From contig NZ_CP029495.1 in the NCBI RefSeq assembly GCF_003325475.1, positions 248,001 through 312,000 of the forward strand: DNA of 64,000 nucleotides, in the 5' to 3' direction. Source of the stretch: Chromobacterium phragmitis (GTDB lineage Bacteria > Pseudomonadota > Gammaproteobacteria > Burkholderiales > Chromobacteriaceae). Shown here piece after piece: positions 9,754-18,828 of the stretch. How positions within the stretch are numbered: the stretch's first letter is position 1; each line of letters starts with the position of its first letter. A program made the position numbers and the translations under genes. The notes beneath the pieces are model-generated. The model had not been told where the DNA came from. It made no database searches and was given only the letters and a program-made list of their open reading frames with translations.

Positions 9754-10521
9754 ATGGCCGTCATCACACTCGTCGACCGGATCGACGCCCTCCTGCCCCA
9801 GACCCAGTGCGGACAGTGCGGCCATGCCGGCTGCCGTCCGTACGCGGAAGCGCTGGCGGAAGGCGCGGACCCGATCAACCGCTGCCCGCCCGGCGGCGAT
9901 GACGGCATCAGGGCGCTGGCGGAACTGCTGGGCCGGCAGGCCATTCCCTTCGACCCCGCCGGACAGCAGCCCAAGCCGCGCGCGCTGGCCGTCATCCGCG
10001 AGGATAGCTGCATCGGCTGTACCTTGTGCATCCAGGCTTGCCCCGCCGACGCCATCGTCGGCGCAGCCAAGCAAATGCACACCGTGATCGCCGACGAATG
10101 CACCGGCTGCGAGCTATGCCTCGCGCCCTGTCCGGTGGACTGCATCGACCTGATCCCGGTGGCCGATCCGCGCGACGGCGAACGCGAACGCGTGATGGCC
10201 CGCGCCGCGCAGGCGCGCAGGCGTTACGACTCGCGCCAGGCGCGCAAGGCGCGCGATGCCCAGGATAAGGCCAAACGCCTGGCCGAGCGCGCCGCCGTAG
10301 CCGCGCCCTCCCCCGCCGGCCGCGCCGATGCCGAGCCGCCTGCCGCCGCGAGCGCCGCCGACAAGAACGAGCTGATCCGCAAGGCGATGGAGCGCGCCAA
10401 GCAACAGGCCCCGGTGGCCGCCACCGCCTCCGCCGACAAGATGGCTGTGATCCGCGCGGCCATGGAGCGCGCCGCCGCGATGAAAGCCGCCCAGCAAGAA
10501 GCCGACAAGGACGCCGAGTGA
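9754..10521 (+). CDS. rnfB: RnfB-type ferredoxin protein, soluble form
   Basis: The 255-aa protein has an Fe-S domain with CGQCGHAGC and a later cysteine (about 19-45). Two 4Fe-4S ferredoxin motifs follow: CIGCTLCIQACP and CTGCELCLAPCP (about 87-130). The usual RnfB N-terminal membrane helix is missing, and no rnfA, C, D, G or E lie nearby. The C-terminus is a long Lys/Ala-rich tail with two imperfect copies of an IRxAMERA motif. Such stand-alone RnfB proteins next to nth are familiar in betaproteobacteria. It may supply electrons or clusters to Nth, but this is inference. It overlaps nth by GTGA. Confidence 0.85.
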   Translation: MAVITLVDRIDALLPQTQCGQCGHAGCRPYAEALAEGADPINRCPPGGDDGIRALAELLGRQAIPFDPAGQQPKPRALAVIREDSCIGCTLCIQACPADAIVGAAKQMHTVIADECTGCELCLAPCPVDCIDLIPVADPRDGERERVMARAAQARRRYDSRQARKARDAQDKAKRLAERAAVAAPSPAGRADAEPPAAASAADKNELIRKAMERAKQQAPVAATASADKMAVIRAAMERAAAMKAAQQEADKDAE

Positions 10522-11150
10522 ATCCCGCCAAACGACAGGAAATCTTCCGCCGCCTGCACGAAGACAATCCCCATCCCGCTACCGAACTGGAATACAACAC
10601 GCCGTTCGAACTGCTGATCTCGGTGCTGCTGTCGGCTCAGGCCACCGACGTGGGCGTCAACAAAGCGACGCGCCGGCTGTATCCGGTAGCCAACACGCCC
10701 GCCGCGATGCTGGCGCTGGGCGAAGAAAGCCTGGCCGACTTCATCAAGACCATCGGCCTGTACAAGACCAAGGCCCGAAACGTGATCGCCACCTGCCGCC
10801 TGCTGCTGGAACGACACGGCGGCGAAGTGCCGCAAACGCGCGAGGCGCTGGAAGCGCTGCCCGGCGTCGGCCGCAAAACCGCCAACGTGGTGCTCAACAC
10901 CGCCTTCGGCCAGCCCACCATCGCGGTGGACACCCATATCTTCCGCGTGTCCAACCGCACCCGTCTCGCGCCTGGCAAGGACGTGCGCGAAGTGGAGGAC
11001 AAACTGGAGCGTTTCGTCCCCGCCGAATTCAAACGGGACGCGCACCACTGGCTGATTCTGCTCGGCCGCTACGTTTGCAAGGCCAGGAAGCCCGAATGCC
11101 AGCGCTGCGCGATAGCGGATCTCTGCGAATACCCGGCCAAGCCCTTATGA
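10518..11150 (+). CDS. nth: Endonuclease III
   Basis: The 210-aa base-excision-repair DNA glycosylase/AP lyase removes oxidised pyrimidines. The helix-hairpin-helix LPGVGRKTANVVL carries catalytic K120. The catalytic aspartate D138 lies in VDTHIFRVSNR. The 4Fe-4S loop C-x6-C-x2-C-x5-C is at the C-terminus (CKARKPECQRCAIADLC). Both catalytic residues sit at the same numbers as in the E. coli enzyme, which supports the GTG start at 10518. That start overlaps the rnfB stop, so the two are translationally coupled. Confidence 0.96.
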   Translation: MNPAKRQEIFRRLHEDNPHPATELEYNTPFELLISVLLSAQATDVGVNKATRRLYPVANTPAAMLALGEESLADFIKTIGLYKTKARNVIATCRLLLERHGGEVPQTREALEALPGVGRKTANVVLNTAFGQPTIAVDTHIFRVSNRTRLAPGKDVREVEDKLERFVPAEFKRDAHHWLILLGRYVCKARKPECQRCAIADLCEYPAKPL

Positions 11151-11256
11151 TAAAATTGGAGTGTAAACTCGATATCGATGACAGAAGACAGCTTGTATAC
11201 TCTTCTATCCGCCCCCATTTACCTTTCCGAATCAGCCAGCTATTAAAGGATTGCCA

Positions 11257-12741
11257 GTGACAACGAGTCTTCGCATCATGGCCGGCGCCCTGCTCGCGGC
11301 GTCGTTACTGTCCGGCTGCGACAGAATCGAGCAGTTTGTCAAAGGCAGCAGCCAGCCCGCTCCCGTCGCCATACCCGCGCAGCAGGACGGCCGTGTCGCC
11401 ATGCTGCTGCCGGACTTCACCCAGTTGGTCAGCCGCGATGGCCCGGCCGTGGTCAACATCCAGGCCACCCGCGAAGGCGCCGCGCCGCAGCAAAGCGCCA
11501 ACAACATGCCCTTCCCGGTGCCGGAAGACGACCCGCTGTACGACTTCTTCCGCCGCTTCATGCCCAACCAGCCGCAACAGCAGGACCAGACGCCCGAGGA
11601 AAGCGTGTCCTACGGCTCCGGCTTCATCATCAGCAGCGACGGTTTCATCCTGACCAATGCCCACGTGGTGGCCGACGGCGGCCAGATCCGCGTCACGCTG
11701 ACTGACAAGCGCGAACTGCGCGCCAAGCTGGTGGGCCTGGACAAGCGCAGCGACGTGGCCTTGCTCAAGGTGGCCGCGGCCGACCTGCCGGTGGCCAAGA
11801 TAGGCAGTCCGGCCGACCTGAAAGTCGGCGAATGGGTGGCCGCCATCGGCGCGCCCTTCGGCTTCGACAACACCGTCACCGCCGGCATCGTCTCCGCCAA
11901 GGGGCGCAGCCTGCCGGACGAAACGCTGGTGCCCTTCATCCAGACCGACGTGGCGATCAACCCCGGCAACTCCGGCGGCCCGCTGTTCAATCTGCGCGGC
12001 GAAGTGGTTGGCATCAATTCCCAGATCTACAGCCGTTCCGGCGGCTTCATGGGCATTTCCTTCGCCATCCCGATCGACCTGGCGATGCAGGTGGCCGATC
12101 AGCTGAAGTCCAAGGGCAAGGTCAGCCGCGGCCAGCTGGGCGTCAACATCCAGGAAGTGACCCAGGAGCTGGCGCAATCGTTCGGCCTGCAGCGCCCGTC
12201 CGGCGCGCTGGTGGTGCGCGTCGACCCCAAGGGCCCTGCCGCCAGGGCCGGACTGCAAGCCGGCGACATCATCCTGAAGCTCAACGACCAGGCGATCAGC
12301 AGCTCCAAGGACCTGCCGATGCTGGTGGGCTCGCTCGGCCCCGGCACCAAGATCAGACTGGTGGTATGGCGAAAGGGCTTCGAGAAAACGATGGAAGCGA
12401 CGCTGGTGGAGCAAGCGCAGGAGCCCGCCGCCAACAGCAAGCCTGCCAGCGACAACGCGCCGCAGGGCTACCAGTTCGGCAAGCTGGGCTTGACCCTCAG
12501 CGAACTGACCACGGAACAGCGCGCCGACCTCGGCATCCGCGGCGGCCTCCTGATCCAGAAATCGCAAGGCCCGGCCGCCCGCTCCGGCTTGATGCCCGGC
12601 GACATCATCCTGGGCCTGAACCAGGTCGACGTCACCAGCATCAACGCGTTCGAGAAAGCGCTGTCCGGCGCCGGCGGCCACGCCGCGCTGCTGGTGAAGC
12701 GAGGCGAAGCGGTGCTCTACATCGCGCTGCGCACCGATTGA
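11257..12741 (+). CDS. DegQ/MucD-type periplasmic serine protease, lipoprotein form
   Basis: The 494-aa HtrA-family protease and chaperone has triad residues H136 (TNAHVV), D166 (SDVALL) and S239 (GNSGGP), followed by two PDZ domains (about 275-370 and 405-494). The N-terminus ends in a lipobox LLSGC with C21, so it is probably membrane-tethered rather than free. The start is read as GTG at 11257, six bases after AAAGGA. The TTG at 11251 abuts the Shine-Dalgarno and is unlikely. In MucD-type systems this protein restrains envelope stress signalling; no sigma-E genes are adjacent here. Confidence 0.92.
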   Translation: MTTSLRIMAGALLAASLLSGCDRIEQFVKGSSQPAPVAIPAQQDGRVAMLLPDFTQLVSRDGPAVVNIQATREGAAPQQSANNMPFPVPEDDPLYDFFRRFMPNQPQQQDQTPEESVSYGSGFIISSDGFILTNAHVVADGGQIRVTLTDKRELRAKLVGLDKRSDVALLKVAAADLPVAKIGSPADLKVGEWVAAIGAPFGFDNTVTAGIVSAKGRSLPDETLVPFIQTDVAINPGNSGGPLFNLRGEVVGINSQIYSRSGGFMGISFAIPIDLAMQVADQLKSKGKVSRGQLGVNIQEVTQELAQSFGLQRPSGALVVRVDPKGPAARAGLQAGDIILKLNDQAISSSKDLPMLVGSLGPGTKIRLVVWRKGFEKTMEATLVEQAQEPAANSKPASDNAPQGYQFGKLGLTLSELTTEQRADLGIRGGLLIQKSQGPAARSGLMPGDIILGLNQVDVTSINAFEKALSGAGGHAALLVKRGEAVLYIALRTD

Positions 12742-12758
12742 CCCCATGCCCCCGATTA

Positions 12759-12787
12759 AAAACGCCGCCCACTGGGCGGCGTTTTTT
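12759..12787 (+). terminator. Rho-independent terminator of the HtrA protease gene
   Basis: A perfect 12-bp stem (12759-12770 with 12774-12785) has a 3-base loop and a T-run starting at 12782. Confidence 0.88.
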
Positions 12788-12855
12788 CATTGCGTTTCCA
12801 CATCTATAAATCCGGCATGACTGACAGATTCCGCCGGTCGCGGATGGAGAATGCG

Positions 12856-13515
12856 ATGAGCAAGCTGCGCGTAGCCTGTTTTTCCCTGTCCGCGGACGGT
12901 TTCGGCGCGGGCCCGAATCAGAGCCTGGACCAACCGTTGGGCATCGGCGGCATGGCGCTGCATCAATGGGCGTTCGCCACCGCCGCCTTCCAGCGCCTGC
13001 ACGGCGGCGGCATCGGCGGCGAGGCCGGGGTGGACAATGACTTCATTGAACGAGGCTTCGACAATATCGGCGCCTGGATACTGGGACGCAATATGTTCGG
13101 CCCGTTGCGCGGCCCCTGGCCCGATCTGGAATGGAAAGGATGGTGGGGAGAAGAGCCGCCCTACCGCACTCAGGTGTTCGTGCTGACCCATCATCCCCGC
13201 CCCGCGCTCGCCATGAAGGGCGGCACCGTCTTCCACTTCGTCTCCGACGGCATCCGCCCGGCGCTGGAGCGGGCCCGCGAAGCGGCCGGCGGCCGGGACG
13301 TGCGGCTGGGCGGCGGCGTCGACGCGGTTCGGCAATACCTGCGCGCCGGCCTGATCGACGAGCTGCACCTCGCCATCGCGCCCACGCTGCTGGGACGCGG
13401 CGAAGCCTTGTTCGCCGGGCTGGACCTACCCGCGCTCGGCTACCAATGCGCGGAACGGGTCGCCGGAGAAAGAGCCTGCCACTTGCTGCTGCGCCGGCTC
13501 GACAAGCCCGGTTGA
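12856..13515 (+). CDS. RibD C-terminal/dihydrofolate reductase-like protein
   Basis: The 219-aa protein fits the RibD_C family of pyrimidine reductase/DHFR-fold enzymes. Visible features are MSKLRVACFSLSADGFGAG at the start, AWILGRNMFGP, PYRTQVFVLTHHPR, LGGGVDAVRQYL and the terminal IDELHLAIAPTLLGRGEALF. Many such orphans are NAD(P)H-dependent reductases of unknown substrate. The ATG at 12856 is chosen because GGAGA ends 5 bases upstream. It is a single gene between two terminators, so it is independently transcribed. Confidence 0.88.
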   Translation: MSKLRVACFSLSADGFGAGPNQSLDQPLGIGGMALHQWAFATAAFQRLHGGGIGGEAGVDNDFIERGFDNIGAWILGRNMFGPLRGPWPDLEWKGWWGEEPPYRTQVFVLTHHPRPALAMKGGTVFHFVSDGIRPALERAREAAGGRDVRLGGGVDAVRQYLRAGLIDELHLAIAPTLLGRGEALFAGLDLPALGYQCAERVAGERACHLLLRRLDKPG

Positions 13516-13525
13516 GAAAGAAACA

Positions 13526-13555
13526 AAAAAGCGGAGCCCATGGGCTCCGCTTTTT
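13526..13555. terminator. Bidirectional terminator
   Basis: The 15-base halves 13526-13540 and 13541-13555 are perfectly complementary. They have A5 and T5 ends and a short effective loop at CCATGG. The hairpin separates two convergent genes. Confidence 0.88.
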
Positions 13556-13570
13556 CCAACACGCCCCGGA

Positions 13571-14968
13571 TCAGGCCGGATTATGCAGCAATGAATTGCG
13601 CCGCGAATAACCGAAATACACCACTAGGCCGATGATCAGCCAGGCAGCGAAGCAGGTCCAGGTCAGCAGCGACAGCTGGGTCATCAGGAAACCGCAGCAC
13701 AGGATGGCCAGCGCCGGAATGGTGGGCACCGCCGGGCAGACGAACTTGCGCGGCAGGTCCGGCTCGCGCTTCCGGAGCACGATCACCGACAGCGCGATCA
13801 GCGTGAACGCGGCCAGGGTGCCGATGTTCACCAGCTCGGCCAGCGTGTGCAGCGGCACGAAGCCGGCCAGCAGCGCGATGATGGTGCCGATCAACCAGGT
13901 GGCCTTGTACGGGGTGCCGTACTTCGGATTCACCTCGGAGAAGATCTTGGGCAGCAGGCCGTCGCGGCTCATGGCGAACAGAATGCGGGTCTGGCCATAA
14001 GTCATCACCAGGATCACCGTCATCATGCCCAGGATGGCGCCCAGGTCGACGAAGCCGGCGAACCAGTCCAGCTTGGCCACTTGCAGCGCCAGCGACACCG
14101 GGTGGTCGACGCCGGCGAACTGCATGTAGGGCACGATGCCGGTCATGATGGCGGCCACCACCACGTACAGGATGGAGCACACCGCCAGCGACCAGATCAC
14201 GCCGCGCGGGATGTCCTTGGCCGGGTTCTTCACTTCCTCCGCCGCGCAGGTGACGGCGTCGAAGCCGATGAAGCTGAAGAACACGATGGCGGCACCGTGG
14301 AACACGCCGGAGAAGCCGAACGGCAGCGCCGGCTCCCAGTTGGCCGGCTTGACGTGCCACACGCCAATGGCGATGAACAGCACCACCACCGCCACCTTGA
14401 TCAGCACCACGATATTGTTGACGCGCTTGGATTCCTTGATGCCGAAGGCCAACAGCGCGGTAATGATCATCGCGATGCAGAAGGCCGGCAGGTTGAACAA
14501 GGTGTCCTTGCCCGGCACCGAGCCGGCGGCGGCGGTCAACGCCTGCGGCAGCGTGACCCCGAAGCCGGACAACAGGCTCTGGAAGTAGCCGGACCAGCCG
14601 ACGGACACCGCCGACGAGGCCAGCAGGTATTCCAGCAGCAGGTCCCAGCCGATGATCCAGGCGATCAGTTCGCCCAGCGTGGCGTAGGCATAGGTGTAGG
14701 TGGAGCCGGAAATCGGCAGCATGGAGGCGAATTCGGCATAGCACATCGCCGCAAAGCCGCAGGCGAAAGCGCTGATGACGAAGGAAAGCACCAGGCCGGG
14801 GCCGGCGATGGTGGCGCCGGTGCCGGTCAGCACGAAAATCCCGGTGCCGATGATGGCGCCGATGCCCAGCATGGTAAGGTCGAACGCGGAGAGCTCTTTT
14901 CGCAGCCCGCGCGAAGTCTGAGCGGCGGCCAACATGCCTTGCACGCTCTTCTTGCGCATCAAACTCAT
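13571..14968 (-). CDS. APC-family amino acid permease
   Basis: The 465-aa inner-membrane transporter has about 12 hydrophobic helices. The APC signature is in the first helix region: LGIGAIIGTGIFVLTG (about 34-49). FIGFDAVTCAAEEVKNP lies near the middle. It most resembles the cationic amino acid transporter (CAT/YfnA) branch. The substrate is not resolved. The gene stands alone. Its 270-base upstream region contains an inverted repeat, CGCCCGC (15040-15046) with GCGGGCG (15054-15060), whose role is unknown. Confidence 0.92.
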   Translation of the reverse strand: MSLMRKKSVQGMLAAAQTSRGLRKELSAFDLTMLGIGAIIGTGIFVLTGTGATIAGPGLVLSFVISAFACGFAAMCYAEFASMLPISGSTYTYAYATLGELIAWIIGWDLLLEYLLASSAVSVGWSGYFQSLLSGFGVTLPQALTAAAGSVPGKDTLFNLPAFCIAMIITALLAFGIKESKRVNNIVVLIKVAVVVLFIAIGVWHVKPANWEPALPFGFSGVFHGAAIVFFSFIGFDAVTCAAEEVKNPAKDIPRGVIWSLAVCSILYVVVAAIMTGIVPYMQFAGVDHPVSLALQVAKLDWFAGFVDLGAILGMMTVILVMTYGQTRILFAMSRDGLLPKIFSEVNPKYGTPYKATWLIGTIIALLAGFVPLHTLAELVNIGTLAAFTLIALSVIVLRKREPDLPRKFVCPAVPTIPALAILCCGFLMTQLSLLTWTCFAAWLIIGLVVYFGYSRRNSLLHNPA

Positions 14969-15241
14969 TGTCTTCTATCCCGTATTTGCCCGCACCGGTC
15001 CGCGCCGCCGTGCATTGCGGCAGCGCTGAAACGACAAGACGCCCGCTGTCCAGGCGGGCGCCTCATACTCGGATTCGGCTGTTGTGATCTGATTTGTCCC
15101 TCCGCCGCTGTCCTGTCTTGTCTGAGCGCATGCAGGCCATGCTCGCGGAGGCCATCGATACTACCGCAGGAGGCCATGGTCACAATACGGGAAAACGCCA
15201 ATAGCTTACAAATAAATAATCATTAGTCATAACAAGAAGAA

Positions 15242-15688
15242 TCAAGGCAGCGGCATGCGATCGATCAGCCTGCGCGCAGCCTGCTCCAGCCTGGCCCGCG
15301 CGCTGTCGCCATCGCCCAGCCGCTCCCGGCCGCTCCACAATACCGCGCCGTCTTCGCCCCTCACGGCCAGGCTCAGTTCCGCCCACTCTTCCAAACGGTA
15401 AGGCGGCTGCCGCCAATAGCCGTCGTAGCGCCAGTCCATGGGCTGCTCCACCCATTGTCGCCTCGCCTCCTGGGAAAAGCACAGCCGCCACGCATGCTCG
15501 CCCCCTTCTTCCAACCCGCGCAACGCCAGCCGGGTTTCCAGCCAATCCCGCCAGTCCGCCCCATCGCCGTCCGGCAGGCACTCCAGCTTGAAACGCGGCG
15601 CGGACGCCGCGGAATCGCCGATATCGGCCCAAGCGAGACCCGACACCAGCAGCAAGGCCGCCAAGCCGCCCGTCAACATGCCGCTCAT
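15242..15688 (-). CDS. Small exported protein, possibly DUF4136-like
   Basis: A 148-aa protein with a signal peptide (residues 1-21, ending LAWA). The C-terminal part has a pattern of a Tyr/Trp-rich strand (YDGYWRQPPYRLEEW), then SLAVRGEDGAVLWSGRERL and a final helix ending in RLIDRMPLP. That is reminiscent of DUF4136 lipoproteins, although no lipobox cysteine is present. GGGAGAAG lies before the ATG. I do not know its function; periplasmic location is the safest inference. Confidence 0.65.
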   Translation of the reverse strand: MSGMLTGGLAALLLVSGLAWADIGDSAASAPRFKLECLPDGDGADWRDWLETRLALRGLEEGGEHAWRLCFSQEARRQWVEQPMDWRYDGYWRQPPYRLEEWAELSLAVRGEDGAVLWSGRERLGDGDSARARLEQAARRLIDRMPLP

Positions 15689-15739
15689 CGTCTTCTCCCT
15701 GTTTTAACCATGCCAGACAGACTACGCCCAAACGACAAA

Positions 15740-15763
15740 GTGCCGCGACTCACGCCGCGGCAC
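15740..15763 (-). terminator. Terminator of the trehalose operon
   Basis: GTGCCGCG (15740-15747) pairs perfectly with CGCGGCAC (15756-15763) across an 8-base loop. Read on the - strand it is followed by TTTGTCGTTT, which fits termination 37 bases after the porin stop. Confidence 0.65.
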
Positions 15764-15799
15764 CGTAAACAATCGTTTGCAAAACCGCTCAAGCCGTGC

Positions 15800-17071
15800 T
15801 TACCACCAGGCCTCCAGCTGCACGCCGAAGGTATTGGCGCGGGTGCGGCCATTGGCGGCGAAGGTGGTCAGATTGGCCTGCGCCGCCGCGTTGTTCCAGT
15901 TGTAATGGCTGGCGTACACCCGCAGCTCCGGCCGGGTCCAGAAATCGGTATTGGGCGCGAACGCCACCGCCACCGTCGCCTTGTTCAGTTGCTGCGCCGG
16001 CTGATCGTCGGCATTGCGCCGGGTCAGGCCGATTTCGGTCAGCAGCTTGACGTTGGCCGCCACGCCGTAGGACAACCGGCCGCCCAGGGTCGAGTCACGG
16101 TACTTGGCGGCGTTGTCCGGCGATACCGTCTGCCACCCTAGCACCGCCTGTCCGCCGAAGCGTCCGCGCTGCCAATCCAGCACCTCGGCGATGCGACTCT
16201 GCCGCGCGCCGGCTTGGGCCGCGCCGCCGTTGTCCAGATTGAAGAACTGGCCGGACAGCGACGCGTGGCCGGTGGACGCTTGCAGGAACAAGGAATTATT
16301 GACGCCCTGAGCCAGGAAGTCCTTCTGGTTATGCAGCAGGCCCAGCGCCGCGCCGGGCTTGCCGATGGCGAAATCGCCGCTGACCGCCGCGCCGGTCAAG
16401 GTCAGCTTGCCGCCCGGATTGGTTGCGATGCCAGTCAATTGGAAATTGGCTCGCCGCGCATTGTTGGGCGTGGCGTTGTCGTTGGCGTAGCTGCCGGACG
16501 AAGAGACGGACAGGTTGAGCTTGGCCTGGCCGACGGCGATGCCGTCCACGCCGGCGCCGTAGTTGTCGCCGTCCTGCATCAGCCAGTTGTCCAGAATATG
16601 GATGTCCTGGACGCGGTGGTAGCGCTGGCCGGCCCACAGCGTCAGATTGGGCGCGAATTCCAGCCCGCTGATGTAGCCGTATACCTGGGAGGCGCTGGTC
16701 TTGCCGTTGTAGATGGTGGGCATCACGTAAGCGCCCCAGCTCACGCCGTTGCCCAGCGTCCATTTCTTGCCGATGCCGAACTCGATATAGGTATCGCCCT
16801 CATTGCCCAGCCGGTAGTGCTGCAGATCGCCGCCCAGTTGGTACTGGCCCTTGGGCAGCTTGTCGCCGCTGGCGTAAAAGCCGCTGCGCATATAGCCGTC
16901 GAACTGGAATCCCATATCATCCAGCGCCTTCTTCACCGCGCCGCTCAATTGCTCGGCGCTGAGCTGCGGCCCAGGCGCGGCCGCGGCATCTGGCGCGCCG
17001 TCGGCCCAGGCCGGCAGGCCCGCGCCCAACGGCAGCAGCGCGCACAAACAGCTTATCGTTTTCGTCCTCAT
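15800..17071 (-). CDS. LamB/ScrY-type carbohydrate porin
   Basis: The 423-aa outer-membrane protein has a signal peptide (1-23, ending PAWA). It also has the maltoporin-like opening GFQFDGYMRSGFYASG and GDTYIEFGIGKKW, alternating beta strands, and a terminal aromatic residue (EAWW) typical of barrels. It is the third gene behind treB and treC on the same strand, so trehalose or related sugars are the likely cargo. It is separated from treC by 107 bases that hold a small hairpin (GCCCG 17102-17106, CGGGC 17114-17118). AAGGAGACGAGA precedes the ATG. Confidence 0.9.
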   Translation of the reverse strand: MRTKTISCLCALLPLGAGLPAWADGAPDAAAAPGPQLSAEQLSGAVKKALDDMGFQFDGYMRSGFYASGDKLPKGQYQLGGDLQHYRLGNEGDTYIEFGIGKKWTLGNGVSWGAYVMPTIYNGKTSASQVYGYISGLEFAPNLTLWAGQRYHRVQDIHILDNWLMQDGDNYGAGVDGIAVGQAKLNLSVSSSGSYANDNATPNNARRANFQLTGIATNPGGKLTLTGAAVSGDFAIGKPGAALGLLHNQKDFLAQGVNNSLFLQASTGHASLSGQFFNLDNGGAAQAGARQSRIAEVLDWQRGRFGGQAVLGWQTVSPDNAAKYRDSTLGGRLSYGVAANVKLLTEIGLTRRNADDQPAQQLNKATVAVAFAPNTDFWTRPELRVYASHYNWNNAAAQANLTTFAANGRTRANTFGVQLEAWW

Positions 17072-17178
17072 TCTCGTCTCCTTGTCCCAATGGATGATCG
17101 CGCCCGTTTTTTTCGGGCAAAGCTCCGCCCTGCCGGCGGGTCGGCCGGCATGAGGGGGTGATTCGGGTATGGGCGCGT

Positions 17179-18828
17179 TCAGGTCGCGGCTGGCGGCGTC
17201 GCCCGGTACAGCAGCGAATGCCAGGGGCGCAGCTGGCCCTGGGCATGCGGCGGGTAGTTTGACAGCAGCAGCTCCAGCGCCCAGCCCTCCGGCACGGCGT
17301 CCGCAGGCGGCTGGTAATGGAGGCTGTCGCCGCCGAAATGGTTGATCGCCAGCAACATTTCATCGGCGCAGCGGCGGGTGTAGACCCATAGGCTGGGGTG
17401 GTCCGGCGTCAGGCAGCGGTAGTCGCCGTCGGCGAACACGCGGTACTGCTTGCGCAGCTGGATCAAGCGGCGGTAGTGATGCAGCACGGAATGCTTGTCG
17501 CCGATGGCGGCTGCCACATTGATCTCGGCCGCATCCGCCGCCGCACCTATCCACGGCTCGGCCGCGCTGAAGCCGGCGTTGACGCTGTCGTCCCACTGCA
17601 TCGGCGTGCGGGCGTTGTCGCGCGAGCGCTGGCGGATCACCGCCATCGCCTCGGCGTCGGCATAGCCCTCCGCCAGCAACTGGCGATAGGCGTTGAGGCT
17701 TTCCACGTCGCGCAACTGGCCGATATCGGCGAAGCCAGGGTCGGCCATCGCGATCTCCTCGCCCTGGTAGATATAGGGCGTGCCCTGCAGGCCGTGCAAC
17801 GCGGTGGCCAGCATCTTGGCGGACTCCGTCCGGTAGCGGCCGTCGTCGCCGAAACGGGACAGCGCGCGCGGCTGGTCGTGGTTGCACCAGAACAGCGCGT
17901 TCCAGCCGCCGCCGGCATGCATGCCGGTTTGCCAGTCGGACAGGATGCGCTTGAGGGCGATGAAATCCACCTCGCCCGCCCGCCACTTCTCGCCGTCCGG
18001 GTAGTCCACCTTCAGATGGTGGAAGTTGAAGGTCATGCTCAGCTCGCGCCTCTCCGGCCGGCTGTAGGCGATGCAGTGCGCCAGCGAGGTGGACGACATC
18101 TCGCCCACCGTCATCAGCTCATGGCCATCGAACACTTCGCGGTGCATCTGCTGCAGGTATTCATGCACGCGCGGACCGTCGGTGTAGAAGTGGCGGCCGT
18201 CGCTATCGTCCTCGGAGAAGGCCGGGTCCTTGGAAATCAGGTTGATCACGTCCAGCCGGAAGCCGGCCACACCCTTGTCGCGCCAGAAGCGCATCATCTC
18301 GAACACCGCCTGGCGCAGCGCCGGGTTGTCCCAGTTCAGATCGGCCTGAGTCTTGTCGAACAGGTGCAGATAATACTGGCCACTGGCTTCGTCCCTCTCC
18401 CAGGCGTTGCCGCCGAATTTGGATTGCCAGTTGTTGGGCGCGTCGCGCCAGATGTAGAAATCGCGGTAGGGGTTGTCCCTGCCCTGCAACGCCTGCTGGA
18501 ACCAGGTGTGTTCGGTGGAGGTGTGGTTGACCACGATGTCCAGCATCACGCCGATGCCGCGCCGCTTGGCCTCCGCCAGCAACAGCTCGAAGTCTTCCAT
18601 GCTGCCGTAGGCCGGATCGATGTTGTAGTAATCGCTGACATCGTAGCCGTTGTCGTTTTGCGGCGAGCGGTAAAACGGCGTCAGCCACAGGTAATCCACG
18701 CCCAGCCAGGCCAGGTAGTCCAGCCGGTCCGCCACGCCCAGCAGGTCGCCGGTGGCTTGGTTGCGGTGGCTGCTGAAGCTCTTGGGGTAGATCTGGTAGA
18801 CCACCGCCTGTTTCATGTCCTTAGGCAT
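17179..18828 (-). CDS. treC: Trehalose-6-phosphate hydrolase
   Basis: The 549-aa GH13 enzyme hydrolyses trehalose 6-phosphate to glucose and glucose 6-phosphate in the cytoplasm. GH13 regions are clear: DIVVNHTS, GFRLDVINLIS with nucleophile D193, MTVGEMSS with acid/base E243, and NHDQPR. The N-terminus AVVYQIYPKSF is typical. The start at 18828 overlaps the end of treB by 8 bases and has AGAGGAGG about 8 bases upstream inside treB. The later ATG at 18816 is less well placed. It is translationally coupled to treB. Confidence 0.96.
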   Translation of the reverse strand: MPKDMKQAVVYQIYPKSFSSHRNQATGDLLGVADRLDYLAWLGVDYLWLTPFYRSPQNDNGYDVSDYYNIDPAYGSMEDFELLLAEAKRRGIGVMLDIVVNHTSTEHTWFQQALQGRDNPYRDFYIWRDAPNNWQSKFGGNAWERDEASGQYYLHLFDKTQADLNWDNPALRQAVFEMMRFWRDKGVAGFRLDVINLISKDPAFSEDDSDGRHFYTDGPRVHEYLQQMHREVFDGHELMTVGEMSSTSLAHCIAYSRPERRELSMTFNFHHLKVDYPDGEKWRAGEVDFIALKRILSDWQTGMHAGGGWNALFWCNHDQPRALSRFGDDGRYRTESAKMLATALHGLQGTPYIYQGEEIAMADPGFADIGQLRDVESLNAYRQLLAEGYADAEAMAVIRQRSRDNARTPMQWDDSVNAGFSAAEPWIGAAADAAEINVAAAIGDKHSVLHHYRRLIQLRKQYRVFADGDYRCLTPDHPSLWVYTRRCADEMLLAINHFGGDSLHYQPPADAVPEGWALELLLSNYPPHAQGQLRPWHSLLYRATPPAAT

